Positions 34,845-44,177 of a stretch of 64,000 nt of DNA are shown here, in pieces. The notes below the pieces were generated by a model. It had not been told where the DNA came from. It saw only the letters and a program-made list of their open reading frames with translations, and made no database searches. Within the stretch, counting starts at the first letter, position 1; every line of letters begins with the position of its first letter. Both the position numbers and the translations under genes were made by a program. The DNA is from Lutibacter profundi. GTDB lineage: Bacteria; Bacteroidota; Bacteroidia; Flavobacteriales; Flavobacteriaceae. The stretch covers positions 372,001-436,000 of the forward strand of contig NZ_CP013355.1 in the NCBI RefSeq assembly GCF_001543325.1, read 5' to 3'.

Positions 34845-37433
34845 TTACTTATTTCTAAATACTATTTTTCCGTCAAAGGCATCAATTAAAATTGTACTTG
34901 ATGCTGTTATTTTACCAGCTAAAATTTCTTTAGATAATTCATTTAATATATCTCTTTGAATCACTCTTTTAACGGGTCTTGCACCAAATTGAGGGTCAAA
35001 TCCTTTTTCAATAAGTTCATTAACAGCTTCATCAGTATAACTGAGGTGTATATCTTTTTTAATTAGTATTTTAATTAAGTTATTTAATTGCAATTTAACA
35101 ATTTCACCTATTTCTCCTTTATTTAGAGGTGTAAACATTATTATTTCGTCTATTCTGTTTAAAAATTCAGGTCTAATTGATTGTTTTAATAAATTAACAA
35201 CCTCTATTTTGGTTTCTTTAGTTATTAATGCACGTTTAGACATGTCAATATTTTCAAATTTTTCTTGAATAATACCTGCCCCCATATTCGAAGTCATAAT
35301 AATAATTGTATTCTTAAAATCTGCCACTCTTCCTTTATTGTCTGTTAATCTTCCTTCATCTAAAACTTGCAATAAAATATTAAATGTGTCAGGATGTGCT
35401 TTCTCAATTTCATCGAGTAAAATAACAGAATATGGTTTTCTACGTACAGCCTCGGTAAGTTGTCCTCCTTCATCATAACCAACATATCCTGGAGGAGCAC
35501 CAACTAACCTACTTACAGCATGCCGTTCTTGATACTCACTCATATCAATTCTGGTTAATGAATTTTCATTATCAAATAAATATTCGGCTAATGCTTTTGC
35601 AAGTTCGGTTTTACCTACTCCTGTAGTTCCTAAAAACAGAAATGTTCCAATAGGTCTTTTCTCATCTTGTAATCCAGCTCTTGAACGTCTAACGGCGTCA
35701 GCTACTGCTTGGATAGCTTCATTTTGGCCAACAACTCTTTCATGTAATTCTTCCTCAAGGTGTAATAATTTTTCACGATCACTTTGTAGCATTTTGCTTA
35801 CAGGTATTCCTGTCCATTTTGCCACAACTTCGGCAATATCATCACGTGTAACCTCTTCTTTAATTAAAGCTGAATCTTGATTTTGAATTAATTGTTGTTG
35901 AAGTTCATCTAAGCGTTCTTGCTCTTGTTTTACTTTCCCATATCTAATCTCAGCCACTTTTCCATAATCCCCTTCACGTTCGGCACGTTCGGCTTCAAGT
36001 TTATAATTTTCTATTGCTTCTTTAGAAGCCTGTATATTTTCAATTACTTCTTTTTCACTTTTCCATTTCGCATTAATTTCATTACGTTCTTCTTTTAAAT
36101 TAGCGACCTCTTTTTTAAGGAAATCTAATTTCTTTTCATCTTTTTCACGTTTAATAGCTTCAATTTCTATTTCTAACTGCATAATTTTTCTATCCAAAAC
36201 ATCTAATTCTTCAGGTTTTGAATTTATTTCCATTCTAATTTTTGCAGCAGCTTCATCCATTAAATCAATTGCTTTATCAGGTAAAAAACGATTTGTAATA
36301 TAGCGTTGAGAAAATTCTACAGCAGCGATTATAGCATCATCTTTAATTTGTACTTTATGATGATTTTCATATTTATCTTTAATACCTCTTAAGATTGATA
36401 TAGCACTTTCAGTATCAGGCTCATCCACTTGAACTCTTTGAAAACGACGCTCTAAGGCTTTATCTTTCTCAAAATATTTTTGATATTCATCAAGCGTTGT
36501 AGCTCCAATTGCTCTTAGTTCACCTCTTGCCAATGCAGGTTTTAAAATATTTGCGGCATCCATTGCTCCTTGCCCGCCACCAGCACCAACCAATGTGTGT
36601 ATTTCGTCAATAAATAAAATAATTTCTCCATTAGCAGAAGTTACTTCTTTGATAACGGATTTTAATCTTTCTTCAAACTCGCCTTTATATTTAGCTCCTG
36701 CAATAAGAGCTCCCATATCTAAAGAGTAAATTTGCTTATCTTTTAAATTTTCAGGGATATCACCTTTTACAATTCTATGAGCTAAGCCTTCTGCAATAGC
36801 TGTTTTTCCAGTTCCAGGCTCACCAACTAACATTGGATTGTTTTTGGTTCTTCGTGATAAAATTTGTAAAATTCTTCTTATTTCTTCATCTCGTCCAATT
36901 ACTGGATCTAATTTTCCTTCTTTAGCTAATTGATTAAGGTTTTTAGCATATTTGTTTAATGAGTTGTAGGTTTCTTCTGCACTTTGAGAAGTTACTTTAC
37001 TACCTTTTCTCAATTCTTGAATAGCAGTTATTAAATCTTTTTCAGAAACTCCTTGATCTTTTAAAATTTGAGATGTAGTATCCTTGGTTTTTAGAATTGC
37101 CAATATTAAATGCTCAATAGATACATATTCATCTTTCATTTTTTTAGCTTCAGTCTCAGCTATATTTAACATTTTTGAGGCATTTCTTGAAAGCATAATG
37201 TCTCCTCCAGTAACTTTTGCATAGCTTTCAATTGTTTTGTCTATCAAACTTTTTAACAGCTCTATATTTACTCCTAGTTTATTTAAAATAAATGGAATTA
37301 CATTTTCATCTACTTCAAAAATTCCTTTTAAAATATGTGAATTTTCTATTTGTTGATGCTCATTACTTTGCGCAATTTGTTGTGCTTGTTGTATGGCTTC
37401 TTGTGATTTTATAGTAAATTTATTTAAGTTCAT
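34845..37433 (-). CDS. clpB: ATP-dependent disaggregase ClpB
   Basis: ClpB with DnaK dissolves protein aggregates. The 862 residues show the N-terminal Clp_N repeats (from FTIKSQEAIQQAQQIA), NBD1 with Walker A GEPGTGKT, the coiled-coil middle domain (about 395-525), and NBD2 with GTTGVGKT and the KRPIGTFLFLG entry. There is no ClpP-binding IGF loop region, as expected for ClpB. The start MNLNKFTIKSQ is chosen over an in-frame ATG at 37490, which overlaps the -7 box. Confidence 0.96.
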   Translation of the reverse strand: MNLNKFTIKSQEAIQQAQQIAQSNEHQQIENSHILKGIFEVDENVIPFILNKLGVNIELLKSLIDKTIESYAKVTGGDIMLSRNASKMLNIAETEAKKMKDEYVSIEHLILAILKTKDTTSQILKDQGVSEKDLITAIQELRKGSKVTSQSAEETYNSLNKYAKNLNQLAKEGKLDPVIGRDEEIRRILQILSRRTKNNPMLVGEPGTGKTAIAEGLAHRIVKGDIPENLKDKQIYSLDMGALIAGAKYKGEFEERLKSVIKEVTSANGEIILFIDEIHTLVGAGGGQGAMDAANILKPALARGELRAIGATTLDEYQKYFEKDKALERRFQRVQVDEPDTESAISILRGIKDKYENHHKVQIKDDAIIAAVEFSQRYITNRFLPDKAIDLMDEAAAKIRMEINSKPEELDVLDRKIMQLEIEIEAIKREKDEKKLDFLKKEVANLKEERNEINAKWKSEKEVIENIQASKEAIENYKLEAERAEREGDYGKVAEIRYGKVKQEQERLDELQQQLIQNQDSALIKEEVTRDDIAEVVAKWTGIPVSKMLQSDREKLLHLEEELHERVVGQNEAIQAVADAVRRSRAGLQDEKRPIGTFLFLGTTGVGKTELAKALAEYLFDNENSLTRIDMSEYQERHAVSRLVGAPPGYVGYDEGGQLTEAVRRKPYSVILLDEIEKAHPDTFNILLQVLDEGRLTDNKGRVADFKNTIIIMTSNMGAGIIQEKFENIDMSKRALITKETKIEVVNLLKQSIRPEFLNRIDEIIMFTPLNKGEIGEIVKLQLNNLIKILIKKDIHLSYTDEAVNELIEKGFDPQFGARPVKRVIQRDILNELSKEILAGKITASSTILIDAFDGKIVFRNK

Positions 37434-37487
37434 AATATTTAATTTTTTTGTGTTTATATTTGACACTTCAAAGAATATTCCAAGATA

Positions 37488-37495
37488 CAAAATTA
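37488..37495 (-). promoter_or_regulatory. -7 box of clpB
   Basis: On the minus strand it reads TAATTTTG (TAnnTTTG), 54 bases before the clpB start, with the GACA/TGTC repeats just upstream. Confidence 0.6.
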
Positions 37496-37504
37496 AATTA
37501 TTCT

Positions 37505-37555
37505 TGTCATTCTGTCTTTATTTTATGAGTTTAACGACATTTTGTCTTTATTTTG
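37505..37555. promoter_or_regulatory. Direct repeat with GACA/TGTC dyad upstream of clpB
   Basis: CATTCTGTCTTTATTTT (37508) recurs as CATTTTGTCTTTATTTT (37538), one mismatch in 17, 30 bp apart. The second copy sits in GACA-TTT-TGTC (37536-37546). This is a candidate heat-shock regulator site; function is inferred. Confidence 0.45.
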
Positions 37556-37567
37556 GTAGTTATGGAT

Positions 37568-37575
37568 TAATTTTG
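37568..37575 (+). promoter_or_regulatory. -7 box (TAATTTTG) of ytxJ
   Basis: It matches TAnnTTTG, 21 bases before the ytxJ ATG, divergent from clpB. Confidence 0.55.
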
Positions 37576-37596
37576 GCTAAAAGAAAAATAATATAA

Positions 37597-37992
37597 ATGG
37601 GGTTATTTAGCAATTTTCTTAAAGGAAGTGAGGAAAATAAAAATTCAGTAGAAGTACAATGGGTATTATTAACTGAAAAAAGTCAAATAGAAGAAATTAT
37701 TTTAAAGTCAACTACAAAACCTGCTTTAATATTTAAGCATAGTACCAGATGTGGTGTTAGTAGAATGGCTCTTAAGAACTTTGAAAGAGGTTTTGATATA
37801 GCAAAAACGGATTTAACGCTATATTTTTTGGATATTCTAAAATACAGAGAGTTATCAAATGAAATTTCTGATAAGTTTGGAGTTCATCATCAATCTCCAC
37901 AAATTTTACTTATAAAAAATAAATCTGTGATTTACCATGATTCTCACTATCAAATAAGTATTGAAACAGTAAAAGGGGCTTTATTAAAATAA
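37597..37992 (+). CDS. ytxJ: Bacillithiol system redox-active protein YtxJ
   Basis: The 131-residue thioredoxin-fold protein has FKHSTRCGVSRMAL with the single active-site Cys52, and SPQILLIKNKSVIYHDSHYQI near the end, as in YtxJ (monothiol bacilliredoxin-like). Such proteins are linked to bacillithiol metabolism, which implies that this organism uses bacillithiol; no bshA/B/C gene is in the window. It is divergent from clpB and could share its stress control. Confidence 0.85.
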   Translation: MGLFSNFLKGSEENKNSVEVQWVLLTEKSQIEEIILKSTTKPALIFKHSTRCGVSRMALKNFERGFDIAKTDLTLYFLDILKYRELSNEISDKFGVHHQSPQILLIKNKSVIYHDSHYQISIETVKGALLK

Positions 37993-38023
37993 TGCAACCT
38001 TATATAAAAAGCTAAGTTTAAAA

Positions 38024-39310
38024 TTATTTTAAATTTATTGGAGGTAATATTTTACCAGAGCATTTCCCAAAACCTATTTTAACGTTATCATTTTCACAAG
38101 AACCTTGTAAAATAACAGTATCTCCATCATTAAAGAAAGTTCGTTTAGTACCGTCTTTTAATATTATGGGCTCTTTACCTGCCCAAGTTAATTCTAACAT
38201 AGAGCCAAAGCTATTTTTAGTAGCACCCGAAATAGTACCACTACCAATCATATCACCAGTTCTAATGTTACAGCCATTTATTGTATGGTGAGCCAGTTGT
38301 TGTGACATAGACCAATATAAATATCTAAAATTAGATTTACTTAATAGGTTTAAATCTCCGTTTTCTGTTTTTAAGATAGCTTCTAGTTTAATATCGTAAG
38401 TACTATCCTTTCTTTCTTGTTGTAAATAGGGTAGTGGTGTTATTTCTTGTTTTGGACTTTCACATCTAAAAGGTTCTAAAGCATCCATTGTTACTATCCA
38501 AGGAGATATTGTTGAAGCAAAGTTTTTTCCAAGAAATGGGCCTAGAGGAACATATTCCCATTTTTGAATATCACGAGCGCTCCAATCATTAAATAAAACC
38601 ATTCCAAAAATATATTCCCAAGCTTCATCAACAGCTATAGATTCACCTAAATTATTTGCAGCAGTTGTTATAAAAGCTGTTTCAAGTTCCATATCTACTC
38701 TTTTTGAAGAACCAAAAACAGGTGTTGTTTCTCCTATTGGTAGTGTTTGTCCATAAGGTCTGTGAATTGGTGTTCCAGAAACAACAATAGATGATGAACG
38801 ACCGTGATAAGCTACGGGCATATGTAACCAGTTTGGCATTAAGGCATTTTCTTTTCCTCTAAACATCATACCTACATTAGTAGCATGTTCTTTACTAGAG
38901 TAAAAGTCTGTATAATCCCCAACATCAATAGGTAATAACATTTCAACATCATTCATATCAAAAATAATAATATCTCTATGCTTTTTATTCTCTCTCAAAC
39001 TTGAATTTTCTGCATCAAATACATCTGCAATTCTATTGCGTACCAATCTCCAAGTTTTTCTTCCATCAGCAATAAAATCATTTAAAGAATCTTGCATAAA
39101 CATATCATCTGTAAGAGGTATACCATCGAAATAACCTAATTGGTGAAAAGCACCTAAGTCAATAGCATATTCACCAATTCTAGTTCCAATGGTTATAATA
39201 TCCTCTTTGGTTAAAAAAACACCAAAAGGTATATTTTGAATAGGGAAATCTGTATCTTTATTTACATGTAACCAAGATTTTCTGTCTGGATTATTGGCTG
39301 TTATTTGCAT
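38024..39310 (-). CDS. fahA: Fumarylacetoacetase
   Basis: The 428-residue protein has the FAH N-terminal SH3-like domain (PFGVFLTKEDIITIGTRIGEYAIDLG, about 29-54) and the catalytic FAH domain: DFYSSKEHATNVGMMFRG, MPVAYHGRSSSIVVSGTP, MELETAFI, DWSARDIQKWEYVPLGPFLGKNF and GTISG. It splits 4-fumarylacetoacetate into fumarate and acetoacetate, the last step of tyrosine/homogentisate breakdown. The other pathway genes are not here. A -7 box lies 37 bases upstream of the start. Confidence 0.95.
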   Translation of the reverse strand: MQITANNPDRKSWLHVNKDTDFPIQNIPFGVFLTKEDIITIGTRIGEYAIDLGAFHQLGYFDGIPLTDDMFMQDSLNDFIADGRKTWRLVRNRIADVFDAENSSLRENKKHRDIIIFDMNDVEMLLPIDVGDYTDFYSSKEHATNVGMMFRGKENALMPNWLHMPVAYHGRSSSIVVSGTPIHRPYGQTLPIGETTPVFGSSKRVDMELETAFITTAANNLGESIAVDEAWEYIFGMVLFNDWSARDIQKWEYVPLGPFLGKNFASTISPWIVTMDALEPFRCESPKQEITPLPYLQQERKDSTYDIKLEAILKTENGDLNLLSKSNFRYLYWSMSQQLAHHTINGCNIRTGDMIGSGTISGATKNSFGSMLELTWAGKEPIILKDGTKRTFFNDGDTVILQGSCENDNVKIGFGKCSGKILPPINLK

Positions 39311-39347
39311 ATAGGTAAATTTATTTTCAATTATTAAATATTCTTAT

Positions 39348-39355
39348 CAAATATA
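39348..39355 (-). promoter_or_regulatory. -7 box of fahA
   Basis: On the minus strand it reads TATATTTG, matching TAnnTTTG. Confidence 0.5.
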
Positions 39356-39387
39356 TGAGTTTCTTGTTAATTGCGAAATGAAATTGC

Positions 39388-39395
39388 TATTTTTG
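39388..39395 (+). promoter_or_regulatory. -7 box (TATTTTTG) of glyA
   Basis: It lies 32 bases before the ATG at 39428 and downstream of an in-frame ATG at 39371, which excludes that earlier start. Confidence 0.6.
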
Positions 39396-39427
39396 CGAAT
39401 AATTTAACTTTTAAAATTTTATATGTA

Positions 39428-40702
39428 ATGCAACGTGACCAAGTAATATTTGATTTAATAGCGGAAGAAAGAGATAGACAAACGAATGGTTTAGAATTAA
39501 TTGCTTCAGAAAACTTTGTGAGTAACCAGGTTATGGAAGCGGCAGGTTCTATTTTAACCAATAAATATGCAGAAGGATACCCTAATAAACGTTATTACGG
39601 AGGTTGTGAAGTAGTTGACATTATTGAACAAATTGCTATTGATAGAGCAAAAGAGCTTTTTGGAGCTGAATATGTTAATGTACAACCTCACTCTGGTTCC
39701 CAAGCAAATGCAGCAGTTTACCAAGCAGTTTTAAATCCGGGTGATAAAATTTTAGGGTTTGATTTGTCTCACGGTGGACATTTAACTCATGGTTCACCAG
39801 TTAATTTTTCGGGCAAATTGTATAAAACTTCATTTTATGGCGTTGAGAAGGAAACAGGGATATTAAATTATGATAAAATCCAAGAAACTGCAGAAAGAGA
39901 AAAACCTAATTTAATAATTGCGGGTGCTTCTGCTTATTCAAGAGATATTGATTTTGAGAAATTTAGAAAAATTGCAGATTCAGTTGGAGCACTATTATTG
40001 GCTGATATTTCTCACCCAGCAGGTTTAATAGCAAAAGGTATTTTAAATGATCCTATTCCTCATTGTCATTTTGTTACTACTACTACTCATAAAACATTGA
40101 GAGGTCCTAGAGGTGGGATGATAATGATAGGAACCGATTTTGACAATCCTTTTGGTTTGAAATTAAAAAGTGGAAAACTTAAAAAAATGTCAACACTCAT
40201 AAATTCAGCCGTATTTCCAGGAAATCAAGGAGGACCGTTAGAGCATATAATTGCAGCAAAGGCTATCGCTTTTGGGGAGGCATTGACAGATGATTTTTTA
40301 CATTATCAAATTCAGGTAAAGAAAAATGCAGCTGCTATGGCAGAAGCTTTTGTAAAAAAAGGATATGATATTATTTCTGGAGGCACAGATAATCATATGA
40401 TGCTAATTGATTTACGCAATAAAAATATTAGCGGAAAAGATGCTGAAAATGCATTGGTTAAAGCAGATATTACTGTAAATAAAAATATGGTTCCTTTTGA
40501 TGATAAATCTCCTTTTGTTACCTCGGGAATTCGAATAGGTTCGGCAGCAATTACAACACGAGGTCTTAAAGAAAATGATATGAAAAATGTGGTTGACTTA
40601 ATTGATGAAGTAATTTTAAATTTTGAAAATCAGGAAATTATTGAAAAAGTAGCCCATAAAGTAAACAATATGATGGCAAATAAACCGCTATTTAATAAGT
40701 AA
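39428..40702 (+). CDS. glyA: Serine hydroxymethyltransferase
   Basis: GlyA interconverts serine and glycine with tetrahydrofolate. The 424-residue PLP enzyme has [51 protein letters not shown] and the PLP-lysine motif [14 protein letters not shown]. The start [11 protein letters not shown] is the family start and lies after the -7 box. With gcvT 3.5 kb away it links this region to one-carbon metabolism, but the two are separate units. A strong terminator follows. Confidence 0.96.
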   Translation: MQRDQVIFDLIAEERDRQTNGLELIASENFVSNQVMEAAGSILTNKYAEGYPNKRYYGGCEVVDIIEQIAIDRAKELFGAEYVNVQPHSGSQANAAVYQAVLNPGDKILGFDLSHGGHLTHGSPVNFSGKLYKTSFYGVEKETGILNYDKIQETAEREKPNLIIAGASAYSRDIDFEKFRKIADSVGALLLADISHPAGLIAKGILNDPIPHCHFVTTTTHKTLRGPRGGMIMIGTDFDNPFGLKLKSGKLKKMSTLINSAVFPGNQGGPLEHIIAAKAIAFGEALTDDFLHYQIQVKKNAAAMAEAFVKKGYDIISGGTDNHMMLIDLRNKNISGKDAENALVKADITVNKNMVPFDDKSPFVTSGIRIGSAAITTRGLKENDMKNVVDLIDEVILNFENQEIIEKVAHKVNNMMANKPLFNK

Positions 40703-40730
40703 ATTATCCATTTATTATGTTGTATAACCT

Positions 40731-40758
40731 AAAATCCTGCTTTTGCAGGATTTTTTTT
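40731..40758 (+). terminator. Terminator after glyA
   Basis: A 10-bp perfect stem (40731-40740 with 40745-40754), TTTT loop, then a T-run. Confidence 0.88.
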
Positions 40759-40851
40759 AAATTAACTTTTTGAATAATAAACTATCAATATTATTGATAC
40801 TTAAATTTAAAAAATCAATTTATTTTATAGCTAATAATTGCTTTTATGATG

Positions 40852-40859
40852 TATCTTTG
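40852..40859 (+). promoter_or_regulatory. -7 box (TATCTTTG) of the peroxiredoxin gene
   Basis: It matches TAnnTTTG, 28 bases before the ATG. Confidence 0.55.
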
Positions 40860-40887
40860 ATGTAGAAATAATCTAAAACATATAAAT

Positions 40888-41598
40888 ATGGAAACACAAC
40901 AAGAATTTACGTCAATGCCAAGAATTGGAGATAAAGCTCCTGAATTTAAAGCAGTAACAACACAAGGAGATATAAATTTCCCTAGTGATTACAACGGAGG
41001 ATGGTCAATATTATTTAGTCATCCAGCAGATTTTACACCTGTTTGTACTTCAGAATTTATAACTTTTGCCTCTTTAGAAGATAAATTTAAGGAAGCTAAC
41101 TGTAGCTTAATAGGTTTGTCAATTGATGGTTTATACAGTCATATTGCTTGGTTGCGTTCAATTAAAGAAAAAATTGAATATAAAGGAATGAAAAATGTAG
41201 ATGTTAAATTTCCTTTAATTGAAGATATTACTATGGAAATTGCTAAAAAATATGGTATGCTTCAACCTAATGAAGATTCTACCAAAGCTGTAAGAGCGGT
41301 ATTTTTTGTAGATCCAAAAGGAATTATACGAACAATCATTTACTATCCGTTAAGTTTAGGTAGAAATTTTGATGAATTGTACAGAGTTTTAATTGCATTA
41401 CAAGCAGCAGACGCTTTTGATATTGCAACACCAGCAGATTGGAGACCAGGAGATGATGTAATTATTGGACCTGCAGGTTCATGTGGAACAGCAAAAGATA
41501 GAATGGAAGGTAAAGAAGATATGGATTGTAAAGATTGGTATTTCTGCACCAAAAAAATTAGTAAAGAAGAAATTTTAAGTAAAGTTTTAAAAAAGTAA
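40888..41598 (+). CDS. Peroxiredoxin of the Prx6 clade (archaeal-type, three Cys)
   Basis: The 236-residue protein has the peroxidatic site HPADFTPVCTSEF with Cys53 and, near the end, MDCKDWYFCTKK with Cys214 and Cys220. This arrangement (one peroxidatic and two C-terminal Cys, six apart) matches archaeal-type Prx6-clade peroxiredoxins such as that of Aeropyrum, where the C-terminal pair resolves the sulfenic acid. It reduces hydrogen peroxide or organic peroxides in the cytoplasm. It is monocistronic. Confidence 0.92.
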   Translation: METQQEFTSMPRIGDKAPEFKAVTTQGDINFPSDYNGGWSILFSHPADFTPVCTSEFITFASLEDKFKEANCSLIGLSIDGLYSHIAWLRSIKEKIEYKGMKNVDVKFPLIEDITMEIAKKYGMLQPNEDSTKAVRAVFFVDPKGIIRTIIYYPLSLGRNFDELYRVLIALQAADAFDIATPADWRPGDDVIIGPAGSCGTAKDRMEGKEDMDCKDWYFCTKKISKEEILSKVLKK

Positions 41599-41626
41599 TT
41601 TTTTAAAAATAAAATTTTTAAAAATA

Positions 41627-41666
41627 AACGGCCTTGTTAATTTGTTTAAACAAGGTCGTTCTTATT
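41627..41666. terminator. Terminator after the peroxiredoxin gene
   Basis: A 12-bp stem with one wobble (41627-41638 with 41649-41660) between converging genes, followed by a T-rich stretch. Confidence 0.75.
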
Positions 41667-41691
41667 TTTTAGCTTTATTCATTTGCCCTAT

Positions 41692-42984
41692 CTAAAATAT
41701 TTTGAGGTAATGATTTTTTGTTTTAGCCCCTAATTTTTTAAGGTTTTCAATTTTTTTAATCATGTTTCCTCTCCCAGACGAAAGTTTATTCATAGCATTC
41801 TGATAGCTTTCTTGTGATGAATTTAGAGCTTTCCCTATTTTTATTAAATCCTGCACAAAACCTTCAAATTTATCATATAGCAATCCGCTCTCTTTAGCAA
41901 TTTCCATTACATTTCTTTTTTGATCTTCCTGTTTCCAAATTGAAGCTACAGTGCTTAAAGTAGCTAATAATGTTGAAGTAGATACTAATACTACATTTCT
42001 GTCTAAAGCTTCTAAATATATTTTATTCTCTTCATGCAAAGCAATTAGTAATGCAGGTTCTATAGGTACAAACATTAAAACGTAATCAGGAGTATTTATA
42101 CCGTATAAATTGGTGTAATTTTTTTCTCCTAATTCTTTAAAATGCTTTCTAATACTTATCAAATGATTTTTTAAAGCTATTTTTTGATTTACATCATCTT
42201 CAGCATTAAAATAATTTTCATAAGCTGTTAGCGAAACTTTTGAATCAATAATAAGTTGTTTATTATCAGGTAAATTAATAATAAAATCGGGTTTTTTTAA
42301 TAAATCATTATCATCTCTGAAGCCTCCCTGAGTTGTAAAGTGCAATCCTTTAGTTAAGCCCGCTTTCTCTAATAATACTTCTAGTTGTATTTCGCCCCAA
42401 TCGCCTTGAGTTTTAGATTCTCCTTTTAGGGCATTTGTTAAATTAATGGCATCTTGACTCATTTGTTGATTTAGCGATTCAAGAGATTTTATTTTTTGAA
42501 TTAGAGCTGAATTTCGCTGTATATCTTCCTTGTTTATATCTTCTACTTTTTTCTCAAATGTTTGAATTTTTGCTTGAAGAGGCTCTAAAATATTTTTGAT
42601 GTTTTCTTTATTTTGTAGCGTAAACTTTGAAGATTTTTCTTCTAATATTCTATTCGCTAGAATTTCAAAATCTTTTGTGAATTTTTCTTGAAGTTTTTCA
42701 ACTTCAGCTTTGTTTTCTTGTAATTTTTCTTCTAAATATTTCAATTCCGACAGTTTATCTGCAAGTTTTAAGTCTAGTGCGTGTTTTTCATTGTTTAAAT
42801 TAACTTTATCGTCATTTAACTTATTGATTGTACTTATGTTATCTTCTTTATCTTCAAGTAAAAGTTTATTTTTAATTTCCAATTCAGAAATTCGTTTTTC
42901 ATAAGAACTTTTTGAGAGTAACTTGCCTATAAAAAACCCAATTATGAGACCTAAAATTAAAACACCAATAATATATTGTTCCAT
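41692..42984 (-). CDS. rmuC: DNA recombination protein RmuC
   Basis: The 430-residue protein has an N-terminal membrane helix (about 4-21), a long coiled coil (about 25-190) and the RmuC nuclease-like domain: GDWGEIQLEVLLEKAGLTKGLHF, PDFIINLPDNKQLIIDSKVSLTAYENYF and VLMFVPIEPALLIAL. RmuC limits recombination between inverted repeats, but its mechanism is not settled. It starts three bases after the DsrE-like gene stop. Confidence 0.92.
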   Translation of the reverse strand: MEQYIIGVLILGLIIGFFIGKLLSKSSYEKRISELEIKNKLLLEDKEDNISTINKLNDDKVNLNNEKHALDLKLADKLSELKYLEEKLQENKAEVEKLQEKFTKDFEILANRILEEKSSKFTLQNKENIKNILEPLQAKIQTFEKKVEDINKEDIQRNSALIQKIKSLESLNQQMSQDAINLTNALKGESKTQGDWGEIQLEVLLEKAGLTKGLHFTTQGGFRDDNDLLKKPDFIINLPDNKQLIIDSKVSLTAYENYFNAEDDVNQKIALKNHLISIRKHFKELGEKNYTNLYGINTPDYVLMFVPIEPALLIALHEENKIYLEALDRNVVLVSTSTLLATLSTVASIWKQEDQKRNVMEIAKESGLLYDKFEGFVQDLIKIGKALNSSQESYQNAMNKLSSGRGNMIKKIENLKKLGAKTKNHYLKIF

Positions 42985-42987
42985 GGC

Positions 42988-43530
42988 TTAATTAAAGGTT
43001 ATAAGTTGATAGCCGTTTGATTGATACTCTATCAATGCAGTTAAAGCTGAAAGCGCGAGTTTTACTTGGGTAGATTTTTCATTTATTTGGTATTTATGTG
43101 CAATATAAGACTGTCCGCAAACAAATAACTCTACATCGGCTTTTTCTAATGCTTCAATTAATGCTGTGTTTGGGTTACTAACTTTAAAATGTTTTTGATA
43201 GGAGCTATCATTAAGTGCATTCTTGGTAGCTGATCCGTGCAAAACCAATACAACCTTCATGTTTTTTAATGGTACACCTTGTTGAGCGTGCATATTTAAG
43301 TAACGAGCAACAGTATTCAGTAAAGGATTAACGTTATTTTCTTTAGATTTATCGGTATAAATATCAAAAATTACTTTATATACTTTGTCTGTTTTAAGTA
43401 ATAATTCTGGACTTTCAATTTGAAATACTTTGCCATAGTTTTCAATAATTGGACCCATTTTTGTTTGAGTATTTTGAGCATTTATTTTTGTTAGACTTAA
43501 CAATAGCATTAAAAGCATTATTTTTTTCAT
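42988..43530 (-). CDS. Exported DsrE/DsrF-like family protein
   Basis: The 180-residue protein has a signal peptide (about 1-18, NAQ) and a DsrE-like fold: KVIFDIYTDKSKENNVNPLLNTVARYLNMHAQQGV, MKVVLVLHGSATKNAL and ADVELFVCGQSYIAHKY (single Cys about 139), YQSNGYQLITF. Exported DsrE-like proteins are common in Bacteroidota; their role is not established. It is probably co-transcribed with rmuC. Confidence 0.8.
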   Translation of the reverse strand: MKKIMLLMLLLSLTKINAQNTQTKMGPIIENYGKVFQIESPELLLKTDKVYKVIFDIYTDKSKENNVNPLLNTVARYLNMHAQQGVPLKNMKVVLVLHGSATKNALNDSSYQKHFKVSNPNTALIEALEKADVELFVCGQSYIAHKYQINEKSTQVKLALSALTALIEYQSNGYQLITFN

Positions 43531-43574
43531 AAGTGGATTTTTAAAATTTTAATAGTTTATAAAAGTAAGATTTT

Positions 43575-43582
43575 TATATTTG
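43575..43582 (+). promoter_or_regulatory. -7 box (TATATTTG) of the acyltransferase gene
   Basis: It matches TAnnTTTG, 50 bases before the ATG at 43632; a TTG at 43593 is a possible but less likely start. Confidence 0.5.
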
Positions 43583-43631
43583 CTGAAATAACTTGAAGTT
43601 TAAAAATAAAAACGGAGTTATTAACAATTAT

Positions 43632-44177
43632 ATGAAAACACTTACACGATTTATTTTATACACTATTTTAGGTTGGAAAACGGTTGGGAAGTTCCAAAAA
43701 GATATAAAAAAATGCGTTATTCTTGGCGCTCCACATACGCATTGGCTAGATTTCCCTCTTGGAATTGCTATTAAATTTGCTGAAGAAGTACCAGCAAACT
43801 ATATAGGTAAAGCATCATTATTTAAGCCTCCTTTTGGTTTTATTTTTAGGTGGCTAGGAGGAACACCAATTGATAGGAGTACAAGTAATAACAAAGTGGA
43901 TGCTATTGTAAATATTTTCAATAGTCGTGAAAAATTTATTTTGGCAATGTCTCCAGAAGGCACTCGAAAAAAAATAACTAAATGGAAAACAGGGTTTTAT
44001 TACATAGCTAAAGGAGCCAATGTGCCCGTTGTTATGATAACCTTTGATTTTGAAAATAAACAAGTTAAAGTTTCAAACCCATATTACCTAACCGGTAATA
44101 GAGAAGAAGATTTTAACTTTATTTATAACTTTTACAGAGGTGTAAAAGGTAAAATTCCAGAAAATTTTAATTTGTAA
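43632..44177 (+). CDS. PlsC-like 1-acyl-glycerol-3-phosphate acyltransferase family protein
   Basis: The 181-residue protein has the acyltransferase HX4D motif in APHTHWLDFPLG, a GGTPIDRS motif and the EGTR motif in SPEGTRKKITKWKTGFYYIAKGANVPV. It should acylate a lysophospholipid or similar acceptor at the membrane; short members of this type in Bacteroidota are not assigned to a single lipid. A TTG start at 43593 would add 13 residues. It ends one base before the converging gcvT stop. Confidence 0.87.
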   Translation: MKTLTRFILYTILGWKTVGKFQKDIKKCVILGAPHTHWLDFPLGIAIKFAEEVPANYIGKASLFKPPFGFIFRWLGGTPIDRSTSNNKVDAIVNIFNSREKFILAMSPEGTRKKITKWKTGFYYIAKGANVPVVMITFDFENKQVKVSNPYYLTGNREEDFNFIYNFYRGVKGKIPENFNL

